In this document: in pieces, positions 50,856-59,634 of the stretch
Position numbering within the stretch: the stretch's first letter is position 1
Layout: each line of letters opens with the position of its first letter
Origin: Streptomyces jeddahensis
GTDB taxonomy: Bacteria > Actinomycetota > Actinomycetes > Streptomycetales > Streptomycetaceae
Assembly: GCF_001642995.1 (NCBI RefSeq)
Contig: NZ_LOHS01000107.1
Span: 1-64,000, forward strand
Direction: 5' to 3'
Length of the DNA stretch: 64,000 bases
Program-made: the position numbers and the translations under genes
The notes under the pieces: model-generated
What the model saw: only the letters and a program-made list of their open reading frames with translations
Told to the model about the DNA's origin: nothing
Database searches by the model: none

Positions 50856-51473
50856 CTACGGACCGGGCTCCCGCGCCCTGCCGCGGTGGGCCCGAACCTT
50901 GTGGCGGTTGCCGCAGTTCTCCATGGCGCACCAGCGGCGGCGGCCGGGGCGCGAGGTGTCCACGAAGAGCAGGAGGCAGTCGTGGGCGGCGCATTCGCGT
51001 ATCCGGTGGGCGTACGGGCCCGTGAACAGGTCGACCGCGTCCCGGGCCACGGTCGACACGAGCCGGGTGCCGGTGGCGCCGGGTGCCCACGCGCGCGTGC
51101 CGTCCGGGGCGATGCGCGCGATGAGCGGGGGGCCGGCGGCAGCCGCGTTGACCACCTCCAGCACGGCGAGGTCAGAGGCCCGGCCGTGAGCACGGTCGGC
51201 AGTGAGCGACCACAGGGCGTCGCGCAGTGCGCGGGCCGCAGCCACCTCGGCCTCCGTGACGGTCAGGTCGAGCCCGTCGGGCAGCCGGCTCGCGGCCGCC
51301 CAGCGGATGAGGTCGGCCGGTCCGTGCAGCACCTCGTGGCGCGCATACGCTCCCGGGCCGCCCGTCGGCAGCAGCTCCAGGCAGAGCGCGCCGGGGTCGA
51401 AGCGGTAGGGGCGGCCCCCCGGCGTGTGCAACGTGAGGCCCGGTTCCGGCTGTGCCGTTGCCCGCTCATCCAT
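50856..51473 (-). CDS. CGNR zinc-finger (ABATE-domain) regulator
   Basis: A 205-aa protein. The N-terminal part is the ABATE-like ligand-binding region (FDPGALCLELLPTGG...), and the C terminus is a CGNR zinc finger: ECAAHDCLLLFVDTSRPGRR then WCAMENCGNRHKVRAHR, with four Cys. These proteins are DNA-binding regulators in actinobacteria. The ATG at 51473 lies at one end of a perfect palindrome whose other end is the ATG of the divergent VOC gene, so it probably autoregulates and controls the VOC gene. Confidence 0.88.
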   Translation of the reverse strand: MDERATAQPEPGLTLHTPGGRPYRFDPGALCLELLPTGGPGAYARHEVLHGPADLIRWAAASRLPDGLDLTVTEAEVAAARALRDALWSLTADRAHGRASDLAVLEVVNAAAAGPPLIARIAPDGTRAWAPGATGTRLVSTVARDAVDLFTGPYAHRIRECAAHDCLLLFVDTSRPGRRRWCAMENCGNRHKVRAHRGRAREPGP

Positions 51474-51497
51474 GTAACCAGTATAAGTGGTTACATG
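51471..51497. promoter_or_regulatory. palindrome containing both divergent start codons
   Basis: CATGTAACCA (51471-51480) and TGGTTACATG (51488-51497) are perfectly complementary, with GTATAAG between. The left CAT is the start of the CGNR gene and the right ATG that of the VOC gene. On the plus strand TATAAG (51482-51487) is a -10 ending 7 nt before the ATG. On the minus strand TATACT (51485-51480) ends 6 nt before its ATG. Both mRNAs should be leaderless, and a dimer bound here would cover both promoters. Confidence 0.8.
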
Positions 51498-51977
51498 ACC
51501 CAGCAGACCGAGCAGACCCCGCACCGGCCGGCCCTCCACTGGAAGCTCGTCATCGACGCCGCCGACCCCCATGCCCAGGCCGTCTTCTGGGCCGAGGCCC
51601 TCGGGTACGAGGTCGAGGACAACAACGCCCAGATCGAACGGCTCCTCGGCTTGGGCGTCGCCCCCGAATCCCTCACGCTCGAGTTCCGCGGCCGGCGCGC
51701 CTGGCGGGATCTCATTGCGGTACGGCACCCGGACGACCCGTACGACGAGGAGTCCGGCATCGGGCTCGGGCGCCGGATCCTCTTCCAGCGGGTGCCGGAA
51801 TCGAAGACCGTCAAGAACCGGCTCCACATCGACGTCCACTCCGCGGACGGGCAACTGGACGCCGAGGTCGAGCGGTTGGCGGGGCTGGGCGCGTCCGTGC
51901 AGCGCCGGGTCAAGGAACCGGCGGGCGAGTGGGTGGTCATGCAGGACCCGGAGGGCAACGAGTTCTGCGTCCAGTGA
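51495..51977 (+). CDS. VOC-superfamily (glyoxalase-like) protein
   Basis: A 160-aa glyoxalase/bleomycin-resistance fold protein. WKLVIDAADPHAQAVFWAEALGYEVEDNN and RLHIDVHSADGQLDAEVERLAGLGA are the two halves of the domain, ending VMQDPEGNEFCVQ. Metal-type residues (His in LHIDVHS, Glu in GNEF) are present. It is probably a detoxifying or resistance-type VOC protein, unspecified. The start ATG is inside a palindrome shared with the divergent CGNR regulator, and the mRNA is likely leaderless. Confidence 0.87.
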   Translation: MTQQTEQTPHRPALHWKLVIDAADPHAQAVFWAEALGYEVEDNNAQIERLLGLGVAPESLTLEFRGRRAWRDLIAVRHPDDPYDEESGIGLGRRILFQRVPESKTVKNRLHIDVHSADGQLDAEVERLAGLGASVQRRVKEPAGEWVVMQDPEGNEFCVQ

Positions 51978-52011
51978 GCCGCCCGACGCGCTCTGCGTCG
52001 TCCGGCAGCCG

Positions 52012-52920
52012 CTACGCCGTGATGTCCTTCGCCGTGAACCTCGCCCAGGCCGCCGAGCCGAACACGGCCGCGTAGACGGCCTGGAGCCCGAGGTTGCGCG
52101 TCAGGTCGTCCCAGTAGACCGGGTCGCGCATCAGATCGGCGAAGGACAGCCAGTAGTGCGAGAAGAGGTACGGCTGGATCGCGTGCAGCTGGGGGATCTG
52201 GTCGAGGATCTGGACCGTGATCAGCAGGCCGACGGTCGTCGCCATCGCCGCGATGCCGCTGTTCGTCAGCGTCGAGACGAAGAGGCCGAGCGCCGCGACA
52301 CCCGTCAGTGACGCGGCGACGACCAGCGCGATCAGCAGCGCGCGCAGCAGCCCCTCGCCCATGCCGATCCGCGTCCCGGAGATCGTGGTGAGATCGCCGA
52401 GCGGGAACAGCAGTGCGCCCACGGTCAGCGCGGACACCGCCACGACAAGGGTCGCGACGAGGCAGAACGCCATCGTGGTCGCGTACTTGGTGAGCAGCAG
52501 TCGCGTACGGCCCGCCGGGGCCACCAGCAGATAGCGCAGCGTGCCCGCGTTCGCCTCGCCCGCTATCGCGTCGCCCGCGATGACGCCGATCGCCATCGGC
52601 AGGAAGAACGGCAGCGTCGCGGCCAGCGCGGTGAACACCAGGAACAGGCCGTTGTTGGTGATCTGCGCGATGAACGCCGGGCCGCCACCGCCCGGGCCGG
52701 TTCCGCCGCCGTCGCTCGTCTCGATCTTCACGGCGATGCCGACGAGCACCGGCACGGCCGCGAGCACGCCGAGGAGCGCCAGGGTGCGCCAGCGGCGGAA
52801 CGTGGTCGTCAGCTCGCTGCGGAACAGGCCGAGGGTCCACAGCCGTCGTACGGAGCGTGCGGCGGGGGCGGTCGGCCTGGTTTCCGTCACGCGTACGGAC
52901 GTGTCCTCAGCCTGCGACAT
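52012..52920 (-). CDS. ABC-2 type transporter permease
   Basis: A 302-aa membrane subunit with six spans (LALLGVLAAVPVLVGIAV, LFLVFTALAATLPFFLPMAIGVIAGD, MAFCLVATLVVAVSALTVGALL and others) and the ABC-2 phrase GEANAGTLRYLLVAPAGRTRLLLTKY. It overlaps the ATPase gene by 14 nt and is its partner. A Gly-rich extracellular loop (SDGGGTGPGGGGP) lies after span 1. It is probably an exporter of drug, peptide or lipid; the substrate is not visible. Confidence 0.9.
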   Translation of the reverse strand: MSQAEDTSVRVTETRPTAPAARSVRRLWTLGLFRSELTTTFRRWRTLALLGVLAAVPVLVGIAVKIETSDGGGTGPGGGGPAFIAQITNNGLFLVFTALAATLPFFLPMAIGVIAGDAIAGEANAGTLRYLLVAPAGRTRLLLTKYATTMAFCLVATLVVAVSALTVGALLFPLGDLTTISGTRIGMGEGLLRALLIALVVAASLTGVAALGLFVSTLTNSGIAAMATTVGLLITVQILDQIPQLHAIQPYLFSHYWLSFADLMRDPVYWDDLTRNLGLQAVYAAVFGSAAWARFTAKDITA

Positions 52921-53875
52921 CGAAGCCCTCCCCCGTCAGCGCCACGAACGCGTCCTCCAGCGAGGCCCGTTGCAGGCCGAAGCCGCGCACCCGCACACCG
53001 GCCGTGACCAGCGCCGCGTTCACCTCCGCGAGATCGCGCGGCGGCTCCGGCGGCTCGCCCGTCGCCCGGTCGTCCGTGACGACGACGTCCGTCACGCCCT
53101 GCTCCTTCAGTACGCGAGCCGCGTCACCCGGGTCCGGGGTCGTCACGACGAGACGGCCGCGCGCGCCCGCCGCGAGCTCGGCGACCGGGCCCTGCGTGAT
53201 CAGCCGGCCGCGGGCCATCACGGCCGCATGGGTGCACACCTGCTCGATCTCGTCCAGGAGGTGCGAGGAGAGGAAGACGGTCGTGCCGTCCGACGCCAAC
53301 TCCCTCACCAGGGCACGTATTTCCCGCATGCCCTGCGGGTCGAGGCCGTTGGTCGGCTCGTCGAGGACGAGCAGCCGCCTGGGCTGCAGCAGCGCGGCCG
53401 CCAGCCCGAGGCGCTGCTTCATGCCGAGCGAGTACGCCTTCGCCTTCTTGCCGGCCGCGGCCGTGAGGCCCACCCGGTCCAGGGCGGCGGCGACGCGCGC
53501 CCGGCGGGTGCGCGGATCGGCGGTCGGGTCCGCCGCGTCGTACCGCAGCAGGTTGTCGCGGCCGGACAGGAAGCCGTAGAGCGCGGGGCCCTCGATGAGC
53601 GCGCCCACGTGCGGGAGCACGGCGCGTGTGGAGCGGGGCATGGGGCGGCCGAGGACCCGGGCCGAGCCGGACGTCGGCTCGATCAGGCCCATCAGCATGC
53701 GGATGGTGGTGGTCTTGCCCGAGCCGTTCGGCCCGAGGAAGCCGAAGACGCTGCCCTCCGGGACGGTCAGGTCGAGCCCGTCCACGGCGAGCTGCCCGCC
53801 GCGGTAGCGCTTGGTGAGCGCGCGGGTGGCGATCACCGCGCCCGTGTCCCTTTCCGCGGCGGACAGTTCGTCCAT
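52907..53875 (-). CDS. ABC transporter ATP-binding protein
   Basis: A 322-aa ATPase of the drug-exporter type. Walker A is GFLGPNGSGKTTTIRML, the signature YSLGMKQRLGLAAALL, Walker B LLVLDEPTNGLDPQG, and the switch His is in FLSSHLLDEIEQ. A C-terminal extension of about 80 residues is usual for this class. The ATG 53875 has GGGGAG 5 nt upstream. First gene of the two-gene transporter; the preceding LolA-like gene may be in the same transcript (gap 45 nt). Confidence 0.92.
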   Translation of the reverse strand: MDELSAAERDTGAVIATRALTKRYRGGQLAVDGLDLTVPEGSVFGFLGPNGSGKTTTIRMLMGLIEPTSGSARVLGRPMPRSTRAVLPHVGALIEGPALYGFLSGRDNLLRYDAADPTADPRTRRARVAAALDRVGLTAAAGKKAKAYSLGMKQRLGLAAALLQPRRLLVLDEPTNGLDPQGMREIRALVRELASDGTTVFLSSHLLDEIEQVCTHAAVMARGRLITQGPVAELAAGARGRLVVTTPDPGDAARVLKEQGVTDVVVTDDRATGEPPEPPRDLAEVNAALVTAGVRVRGFGLQRASLEDAFVALTGEGFDVAG

Positions 53876-53920
53876 GGTTCTCCCCACCTGCTTGTGCCGT
53901 ACCGTTCCTCGTCCTGCGGA

Positions 53921-55189
53921 CTACTTCGCCGCGTCGGCCGCCTTCACCAGCGCGTCCTTCGTCACCGCGCCCGCGTAGACCTTGCCGTCGTCCGTGACGA
54001 GGGCGTTGACCAGGCGGGTCGAGAAGACCGTGCCGGAGCCGAACTTGCCGGAGACCTTGTCGCCCAGCGCGCCCAGCAGCTGCTGCGCCTCCGGCGCGAC
54101 ATCGCCCGAGCCGGCCGACGGCAGGCCCTGGCCGCCCGGCAGCTCGAACTCGGCGATGGAGCTCCAGCCCTCCCCGATGACCTTCATGCCGCTCAGCCCG
54201 GTCATCCCGTCCTCGAGGCCCTCGCCCGGCTTGGGCGCCTTGTCGTGGGACCCGTGGGACTCCTGGGACTTCGTCTCGTCGCCCTCGGTGACCTTGGTGC
54301 CCTTGGGCGGGCTGAAGTCGAACGTGGACGCGGCCGGCTTGCCGAAGTCGACCTTGGTGAAGCCCGCGTCGACGACGGCGGCGCCGCCACTGGCCGGAGT
54401 CAGCGTGAACTTCAGCGGCATACCGGTCTTCGCGTCCACCGCCACCGAGATCGCGCCGACCGTCGAGCCGGACTGCTTCGGCTTGATGACCAGCTTGTAC
54501 GCATCGCGGCCCGCGACCTGCGCGGTGCCGTCGACCGTCACCGACGTCGTGTCGTCGACCGCCTTCAGCGCCTCATCGGCCAGCTCCTTGGGCGTGGCCG
54601 GGACGTCCTCCGGCGCGCCCTTGCCGCCCTTGTCGCCCTTCTCGGCGTGCTCCGCTGCGCCCGTCGCGTGGAACGCCTCGTTCGACGCGCTGTCGTACGC
54701 CCACACCTCGTCGCCGTTGCGGATCACGCTGTACTCGGACGCGTCGTCGAGGACCGACAGCTTCTGCTTGTCGGGGCCGTCGGCCGCCACGCGCAGCGTG
54801 TGCGTCCCGGACGCGAGCTCCATCAACTTGGCCTGGGGATCGGCGGACGAGCCGCTGCCGTCGCCGCTCGGGCCGGCCCCGGGCGCGAAGCCGCCGGCGA
54901 TGTCGCCCAGCGCGGGGAGCCCGAGATCGGTGCTGATCTTCACCGTGCCGGAGAGCTGCTGCACATCCGACGCGGCGATCTTCTCGATGAGTTCCTGGGC
55001 GCTGATCTTCGGCAGATCGGGGTCACCGGAGTCGGCGAGCGCCGGGACGAGCCCGATGGTCGCCGCCGCCACCCCCACGACCGCGACCGGGACCACGTAG
55101 CGCGCGGCCCTGCGGCGGCCCGCGCGCAGGTCCTCGACCTCCGCGGCGGCCCCCTCCGCTGACGTCTTGCCGGATTCGTACGGTGCCAT
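53921..55189 (-). CDS. membrane-anchored LolA/DUF2092-like protein
   Basis: A 422-aa extracytoplasmic protein. After a charged 30-residue cytoplasmic start, one membrane span (RYVVPVAVVGVAAATIGLVPALA, about 30-52) anchors it; there is no lipobox. The outside part looks like the COG2834 LolA-like fold: SAQELIEKIAASDVQQLSGT, DGDEVWAYDSASNEAF, TTSVTVDGTAQVAGRDAYKL, KFTLTPASGG. It contains Gly/Ser and Lys/His-rich low-complexity loops. The start ATG 55189 follows GGAGG. It is immediately upstream of the ABC exporter, so a role in sensing or handling its lipophilic substrate is possible. Confidence 0.8.
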   Translation of the reverse strand: MAPYESGKTSAEGAAAEVEDLRAGRRRAARYVVPVAVVGVAAATIGLVPALADSGDPDLPKISAQELIEKIAASDVQQLSGTVKISTDLGLPALGDIAGGFAPGAGPSGDGSGSSADPQAKLMELASGTHTLRVAADGPDKQKLSVLDDASEYSVIRNGDEVWAYDSASNEAFHATGAAEHAEKGDKGGKGAPEDVPATPKELADEALKAVDDTTSVTVDGTAQVAGRDAYKLVIKPKQSGSTVGAISVAVDAKTGMPLKFTLTPASGGAAVVDAGFTKVDFGKPAASTFDFSPPKGTKVTEGDETKSQESHGSHDKAPKPGEGLEDGMTGLSGMKVIGEGWSSIAEFELPGGQGLPSAGSGDVAPEAQQLLGALGDKVSGKFGSGTVFSTRLVNALVTDDGKVYAGAVTKDALVKAADAAK

Positions 55190-55366
55190 CTGTGCCCTAC
55201 CTCCGTGGTTCGGCGGCGGCCTTCCCTGTCCCTGTACTCGTCCACTCCGCGCCGCCATTCTCACCCGAAGTGCTGTGAAGTGGTGTGGTCCATCTGACCA
55301 AATCGGCCACGAGGAAGCGTCAGACCCGGGACTCAACTCCGTGTACTCCTGCGGTATGACATACGA

Positions 55367-55406
55367 CGGCGGCGCCTCCCCCGTCCCGTAGGGGGAGGCG
55401 CCGCCG
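55367..55406 (-). terminator. terminator of the polyprenyl synthase gene
   Basis: A perfect 16-bp stem CGGCGGCGCCTCCCCC (55367-55382) with its complement at 55391-55406, 8-nt loop. It lies 48 nt after the stop of the polyprenyl diphosphate synthase gene. Confidence 0.88.
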
Positions 55407-55453
55407 TTGTGTCCCTGAGGGGCCGTCAGGGGCGATGAACCGGGGAAACGGCC

Positions 55454-56464
55454 TCAGCCCGCCCGGTGCACCACCGCGTCGCACAGCTCCACCAGCGCCG
55501 CCTTCGCATCGCACTCCGGCAGGGGGGCGAGCGCGGACCGCGCCTCCTCCGCGTACCTCACGGTGTCCCGGCGGGCCTGCTCCAGCGCTGGGTGGACGCG
55601 CAGCTTGGCCAACGCCTCTGCGTGGCGGGCGTCGTCGCTGAGGTCCGAGTCGAGGAGCTCGCACAGGGCGATGTCCTCGGGCAGGCCGAGCCGCTCCGCG
55701 CGCTCGCGCAGCCGCAGCACCGGCAGCGTCGGGATGCCCTCGCGCAGATCCGTGCCCGGCGTCTTGCCGGACTCGCGCGTGTCGGAGGCGATGTCCAGGA
55801 CGTCGTCGGCCAGCTGGAAGGCGACGCCGAGCCGCTCGCCGTACTGGGTCAGCACGTCCACGACCGTCTCGTCGGCGCCCGACATCATGGCGCCGAAACG
55901 ACCCGCCACGGCGATCAGCGAGCCCGTCTTGCCGCCGATCACGTCCAGGTAGTGCTCGACGGGGTCGCGGCCGTCGCGCGGTCCCGCGGTCTCCAGGATC
56001 TGCCCGGTGACCAGGCGCTCGAAGGCCTCGGCCTGGATGCGGACGGCCTCCGGACCGAGGTCCGCCAGGATGTGCGAGGCGCGGGCGAAGAGGAAGTCGC
56101 CGGTCAGGACCGCGACGGAGTTGCCCCAGCGGCTGTTGGCGCTCGCGACGCCGCGGCGCACGTCGGCCTCGTCCATGACGTCGTCGTGGTAGAGGGTCGC
56201 GAGGTGCGTGAGCTCGACGACCACGGCGGAGGGCACGACACCCGGCGCATACGGGTCGCCGAACTGCGCGGCGAGCATCACGAGCAGCGGGCGGAACCGC
56301 TTTCCGCCCGCGCGCACCAGATGCTGTGCGGCCTCCGTGATGAACGGGACCTCACTCTTGGTGGCCTCGAGGAGGCCCTCCTCGACAGCCGCCAATCCGG
56401 CCTGGACATCGGCTTCGAGAGCCTGGTCCCGCACGCTCAGCCCGAACGGCCCGACGACGGTCAC
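55454..56464 (-). CDS. trans-polyprenyl (heptaprenyl-type) diphosphate synthase
   Basis: A 336-aa long-chain isoprenyl diphosphate synthase. The first Asp-rich motif is LYHDDVMDEADVRRG, the second QLADDVLDIASD, with GGKRFRPLL and GKTPGTDLREGIPTLPVL, so all catalytic motifs are complete. The product is probably the menaquinone side chain (C35-C45), as for similar actinobacterial enzymes. The GTG start 56464 has AGGAG. Monocistronic, divergent from a CocE-type hydrolase. Chain length cannot be set by eye. Confidence 0.9.
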   Translation of the reverse strand: MTVVGPFGLSVRDQALEADVQAGLAAVEEGLLEATKSEVPFITEAAQHLVRAGGKRFRPLLVMLAAQFGDPYAPGVVPSAVVVELTHLATLYHDDVMDEADVRRGVASANSRWGNSVAVLTGDFLFARASHILADLGPEAVRIQAEAFERLVTGQILETAGPRDGRDPVEHYLDVIGGKTGSLIAVAGRFGAMMSGADETVVDVLTQYGERLGVAFQLADDVLDIASDTRESGKTPGTDLREGIPTLPVLRLRERAERLGLPEDIALCELLDSDLSDDARHAEALAKLRVHPALEQARRDTVRYAEEARSALAPLPECDAKAALVELCDAVVHRAG

Positions 56465-56796
56465 GAGGGATCTCCTGTCTGCTGACGATCACAAGGTCGG
56501 TCACATGGGCGATGACACGGTTTGTCGCTTTGTTTGTCGATCTGTCGCTGCCATCACTCGAGTCAGCGTATCCGGTCGTCTTTCGATCACAGTGAGCGCC
56601 TGCCTGTCCAAGCCGGGCGCCGTGCGACCTCCCCCGGTATGTTCGTGATCATCCATATACGTCCCCAAATACCCCAAACGCCCGCTCTGCATCTTCGAAG
56701 CCCTCGCCCGGACGCCTCAGGTCCGTCACACAGGTCCGGCCCCTCACACGTCATACGCAGAAGTGGCCGCCGGAGTTCCGCCACCGAGGTCCGCCC
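56465..56796. other. 332-nt divergent promoter region
   Basis: Non-coding, between the polyprenyl synthase and the hydrolase. It has TTTGTCG at 56521-56527 and 56533-56539 and CTGTCG at 56542-56547, a possible direct-repeat element about 60-80 nt upstream of the synthase. The ribosome binding site of the hydrolase is GAGG near 56783. Confidence 0.45.
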
Positions 56797-58878
56797 ATGA
56801 AGATCCGCACCTCCTTTCCGTACGAGACGACCCACCAGGACGTCCGGATTCCGCTGTCGGACGGAACGCGGCTGTACGCGCGCGTGTGGCGCCCGATGAC
56901 CGACGAGCCCGTACCGGCGCTGCTCGAATACCTCCCGCACCGGCTGACCGACCGCACGGCGCCCCGCGACTGGCAGCGGCATCCCTGGTACGCGGGCCAC
57001 GGATACGCGTCCGTGCGGGTGGACGTGCGCGGACACGGCAACTCGGAGGGCATGCCCGGCGACGCGTACTCGCCCGTCGAACTGTCCGACGGGGTCGAGG
57101 TGATCGAGTGGCTGGCCGCCCAGCCCTGGTGCAGCGGCCGGGTCGGCATGTTCGGCATCTCCTGGGGCGGCTGCAACGCCCTCCAGATCGCGGCCCTCGC
57201 ACCTGAGCCGCTCGAGGCGGTCGTCACCGTCTGCTCCTCCGACGACCGCTACGACAACGACGTGCACTACTCGGGCGGCTCCGTCCTCGCCGTGGACATG
57301 CACGCGCGGGCCGCGGCGATGCTCGCCTCCGAGGCGCTACCGCCCGACCCGCTGTACGCCGGTGACGCATGGCGCGAGACGTGGCTGTGGCGCCTGGAGG
57401 CCGTCGAGCCCCTCGTCCACACCTGGCTGGGCCACCAGACGCGGGACGCCTACTGGCGGCACGGCAGCGTCTGCGAGGACTACGGCTCGATCAGGGCCGC
57501 CGTCCTCGCGGTCGGCGGCTGGCACGACCCGTACCGCGACACGGTCCTGCGGCTGGTGGAGCACCTGGGGCACCTTCCGGACGACCGGGTGCGGGGGCTG
57601 ATCGGCCCCTGGCCGCACCAGTACCCGGACCGGGGGCTGCCTCCGGGCCCGGCGATCGGCTTCCTGCAGGAGACGCTGCGCTGGTGGGACCGGCATCTGA
57701 AGGGCATCGGCCCGGGCGCGTCTGCGGAGCCGAAGCTGCGCTCCTGGATCAGCGACTCCCATCCGCCGGCGACGGTGTACGAGGAGCTGCCGGGGCGCTG
57801 GGTGGGCGACCCGTCGTGGCCCTCGCCGAACGTCGGCTTCGTGTCGTACGGGCTGGCGGACGCGGGGACTCGATCACGAAGGGCCCCGAGCACCGGACCT
57901 GAAGGCACGCCGGGGTCTCCGGGGACCCGGGCCGAGGACGCGGCCCCCGTCCTCGTACGGTCGCCCCTGCACACCGGCCTGGACGCCGGCCGCTTCCGCC
58001 CCTCGGGCGACGACGCGGACCTGCCGCCGGACCAGCGCGAGGAGGACGGGAAGTCGGTGTGCTTCGACTTCGCGGTCGAGCAGGAGACGTGGATCCTGGG
58101 GCGGCCGCGGGTCCGGCTGCGGCTCACCTCGCCGACGCCCCGGGGACAGGTGGTCGCCCGCCTGTGCGATGTGGCGCCGGACGGCGCGTCGACGCTGGTC
58201 ACCCGGGGTGTGCTCAATTTCTCGGCGCGGCGGGGCCGGGACAAGGCCGTCGAGTGGACCCCGGGCACGACCGAGGACGTCGACGTCGAACTGAACGGCA
58301 TCGGCCACGCCTTTGAGGTCGGCCACCGCATCCGGCTCGCCGTCTCGTCCGCGTACTGGCCCTGGATCTGGCCGCAGCCCGGCTCCGAGGCGGGCTTCGT
58401 GCTGGACCCGGCGGGCAGCACGCTCGAACTCCCGGTCCGCGAGGTCACGGTCGACGCCATCACCTTCGCCGAACCGGAGCAGTCGGAGCCGCTGGGCGTC
58501 GTCATCCCCCTGACCCTGGACGGACAGCGCCCGGAACGCCTCGTCGTACGCGATGTCGCCCAGGGCGAGTGGCGCCTCGAGGTGAACCCACGCTACGGCG
58601 GCACTCGCGACTACCCGGACGGCCTCGAATTCACGGAGGACGCCGTGGACACGTACACGATCAACGAATCCGGCCCGCTCTCGGCCCGCACCCGCTCGGA
58701 CTGGTCGCTCCGGCTGCACCGGCCGGAGCTGCCCTGGGACGTGAGGATCGAGACGCGTTCGGAGATCGCCTGCGACGCGACGTCCTTCAGCACGTCGGAC
58801 GAGGTGGTGTGCCGTGAGGGGGACGAGGTGGTGTTCCACCGGACGTGGGAACGCCGCATCCCACGGAACGCGGGCTGA
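56797..58878 (+). CDS. CocE/NonD-family (X-Pro dipeptidyl-peptidase-like) hydrolase
   Basis: A 693-aa serine hydrolase. The alpha/beta domain has the nucleophile S122 in GMFGISWGGCNA, the acid in LAVGGWHDPYRD, and the base His in IGPWPHQYPD. The C-terminal jelly-roll typical of PepX and CocE follows (FDFAVEQETWILGRPRVRLR, FEVGHRIRLAVSS). It is longer than most CocE proteins (about 570 aa) owing to a Pro/Gly-rich loop (about 360-385) and a C-terminal extension (about 560-693). No signal peptide, so cytoplasmic. The last 24 nt of the gene are duplicated just downstream. Confidence 0.87.
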   Translation: MKIRTSFPYETTHQDVRIPLSDGTRLYARVWRPMTDEPVPALLEYLPHRLTDRTAPRDWQRHPWYAGHGYASVRVDVRGHGNSEGMPGDAYSPVELSDGVEVIEWLAAQPWCSGRVGMFGISWGGCNALQIAALAPEPLEAVVTVCSSDDRYDNDVHYSGGSVLAVDMHARAAAMLASEALPPDPLYAGDAWRETWLWRLEAVEPLVHTWLGHQTRDAYWRHGSVCEDYGSIRAAVLAVGGWHDPYRDTVLRLVEHLGHLPDDRVRGLIGPWPHQYPDRGLPPGPAIGFLQETLRWWDRHLKGIGPGASAEPKLRSWISDSHPPATVYEELPGRWVGDPSWPSPNVGFVSYGLADAGTRSRRAPSTGPEGTPGSPGTRAEDAAPVLVRSPLHTGLDAGRFRPSGDDADLPPDQREEDGKSVCFDFAVEQETWILGRPRVRLRLTSPTPRGQVVARLCDVAPDGASTLVTRGVLNFSARRGRDKAVEWTPGTTEDVDVELNGIGHAFEVGHRIRLAVSSAYWPWIWPQPGSEAGFVLDPAGSTLELPVREVTVDAITFAEPEQSEPLGVVIPLTLDGQRPERLVVRDVAQGEWRLEVNPRYGGTRDYPDGLEFTEDAVDTYTINESGPLSARTRSDWSLRLHRPELPWDVRIETRSEIACDATSFSTSDEVVCREGDEVVFHRTWERRIPRNAG

Positions 58879-58906
58879 TCCACGCATCCCACGGAACGCG
58901 GGCTGA
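58855..58906. repeat. 24-bp direct duplication at the end of the hydrolase gene
   Basis: The stretch CGCATCCCACGGAACGCGGG plus CTGA at 58855-58878 (the last seven codons and stop) recurs exactly at 58883-58906 after TCCA. It looks like a recent slippage duplication that left the reading frame intact. Confidence 0.92.
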
Positions 58907-58912
58907 CCCTCG

Positions 58913-59476
58913 CTAACAGGAGCCGGGAGGGAGCACGCGGCACGTCAGGCCTCCGATGGCTGCGATCCCGGCCGGGCCGACCGGGGAACCGGGGGTCGGC
59001 CAGAGCTGGAACAGCCACTCTTCCTGATGGTCGACGGCGTCCCGGTGCCGGGGTGACCGTCGATGAGCGCGCACGCGCCAGACGCCTCGCCGACCGAGCC
59101 ACACGGTGGCCACGTTGTCTCCCATGAGGTTCTGCAACTGGAGTTCCTGGCTCTCCAGCAGCGCGAAATCGCATTCCATGGCTTCGTACGCGGCCCACTC
59201 GGCGGCGATGACGGGCTCGGAGTCGTAGACCTCGAGGCTCACGGATGCGTGACGGATGTCCGAGACGGCGCTGCGTGCGACCAGACCGGAGGACGTGCAG
59301 ACCAGCATCCTGCGGTAGTCCTCGTCCCGCCACAGCCGCAGACCGTCGTCCTGGTGGCAGGCAGGGGCGTCGTAGAGGAGGAAACAGCCGTGGTCGACAC
59401 GGGTTCGGGCCCATACGGTCTGGTGGGGCGACGGTGAACTGGGCGTCGACGTCTGCGAGGACCGGACTCTGCTCAT
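58913..59476 (-). CDS. unknown protein
   Basis: A 187-aa soluble protein without signal or membrane segment. The start MSRVRSSQTSTPSS at 59476 is my choice. The central part reads LRLWRDEDYRRMLVCTSSGL and SVSLEVYDSEPVIAAEWAAY, the end DHQEEWLFQLWPTPGSPVG. I do not recognise a family. The pattern of alternating strands suggests a small alpha/beta domain. It converges with the hydrolase and lies downstream of the membrane-bound sigma factor gene on the same strand (158-nt gap). Confidence 0.65.
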   Translation of the reverse strand: MSRVRSSQTSTPSSPSPHQTVWARTRVDHGCFLLYDAPACHQDDGLRLWRDEDYRRMLVCTSSGLVARSAVSDIRHASVSLEVYDSEPVIAAEWAAYEAMECDFALLESQELQLQNLMGDNVATVWLGRRGVWRVRAHRRSPRHRDAVDHQEEWLFQLWPTPGSPVGPAGIAAIGGLTCRVLPPGSC

Positions 59477-59634
59477 GCTCTCCTGCCGGGCTGCGTTGGA
59501 CGAGGACACGACGGGTGTCGTGTCCTCTGTTCACGCAGCGGGAGGGCGCGTCCGCCGGTAGACACTCCTGTTTTTTTGTGACACGGCATCACATCACGGC
59601 ATTACCACCGTTATGGGCGGCAAGACGGCGTCGT

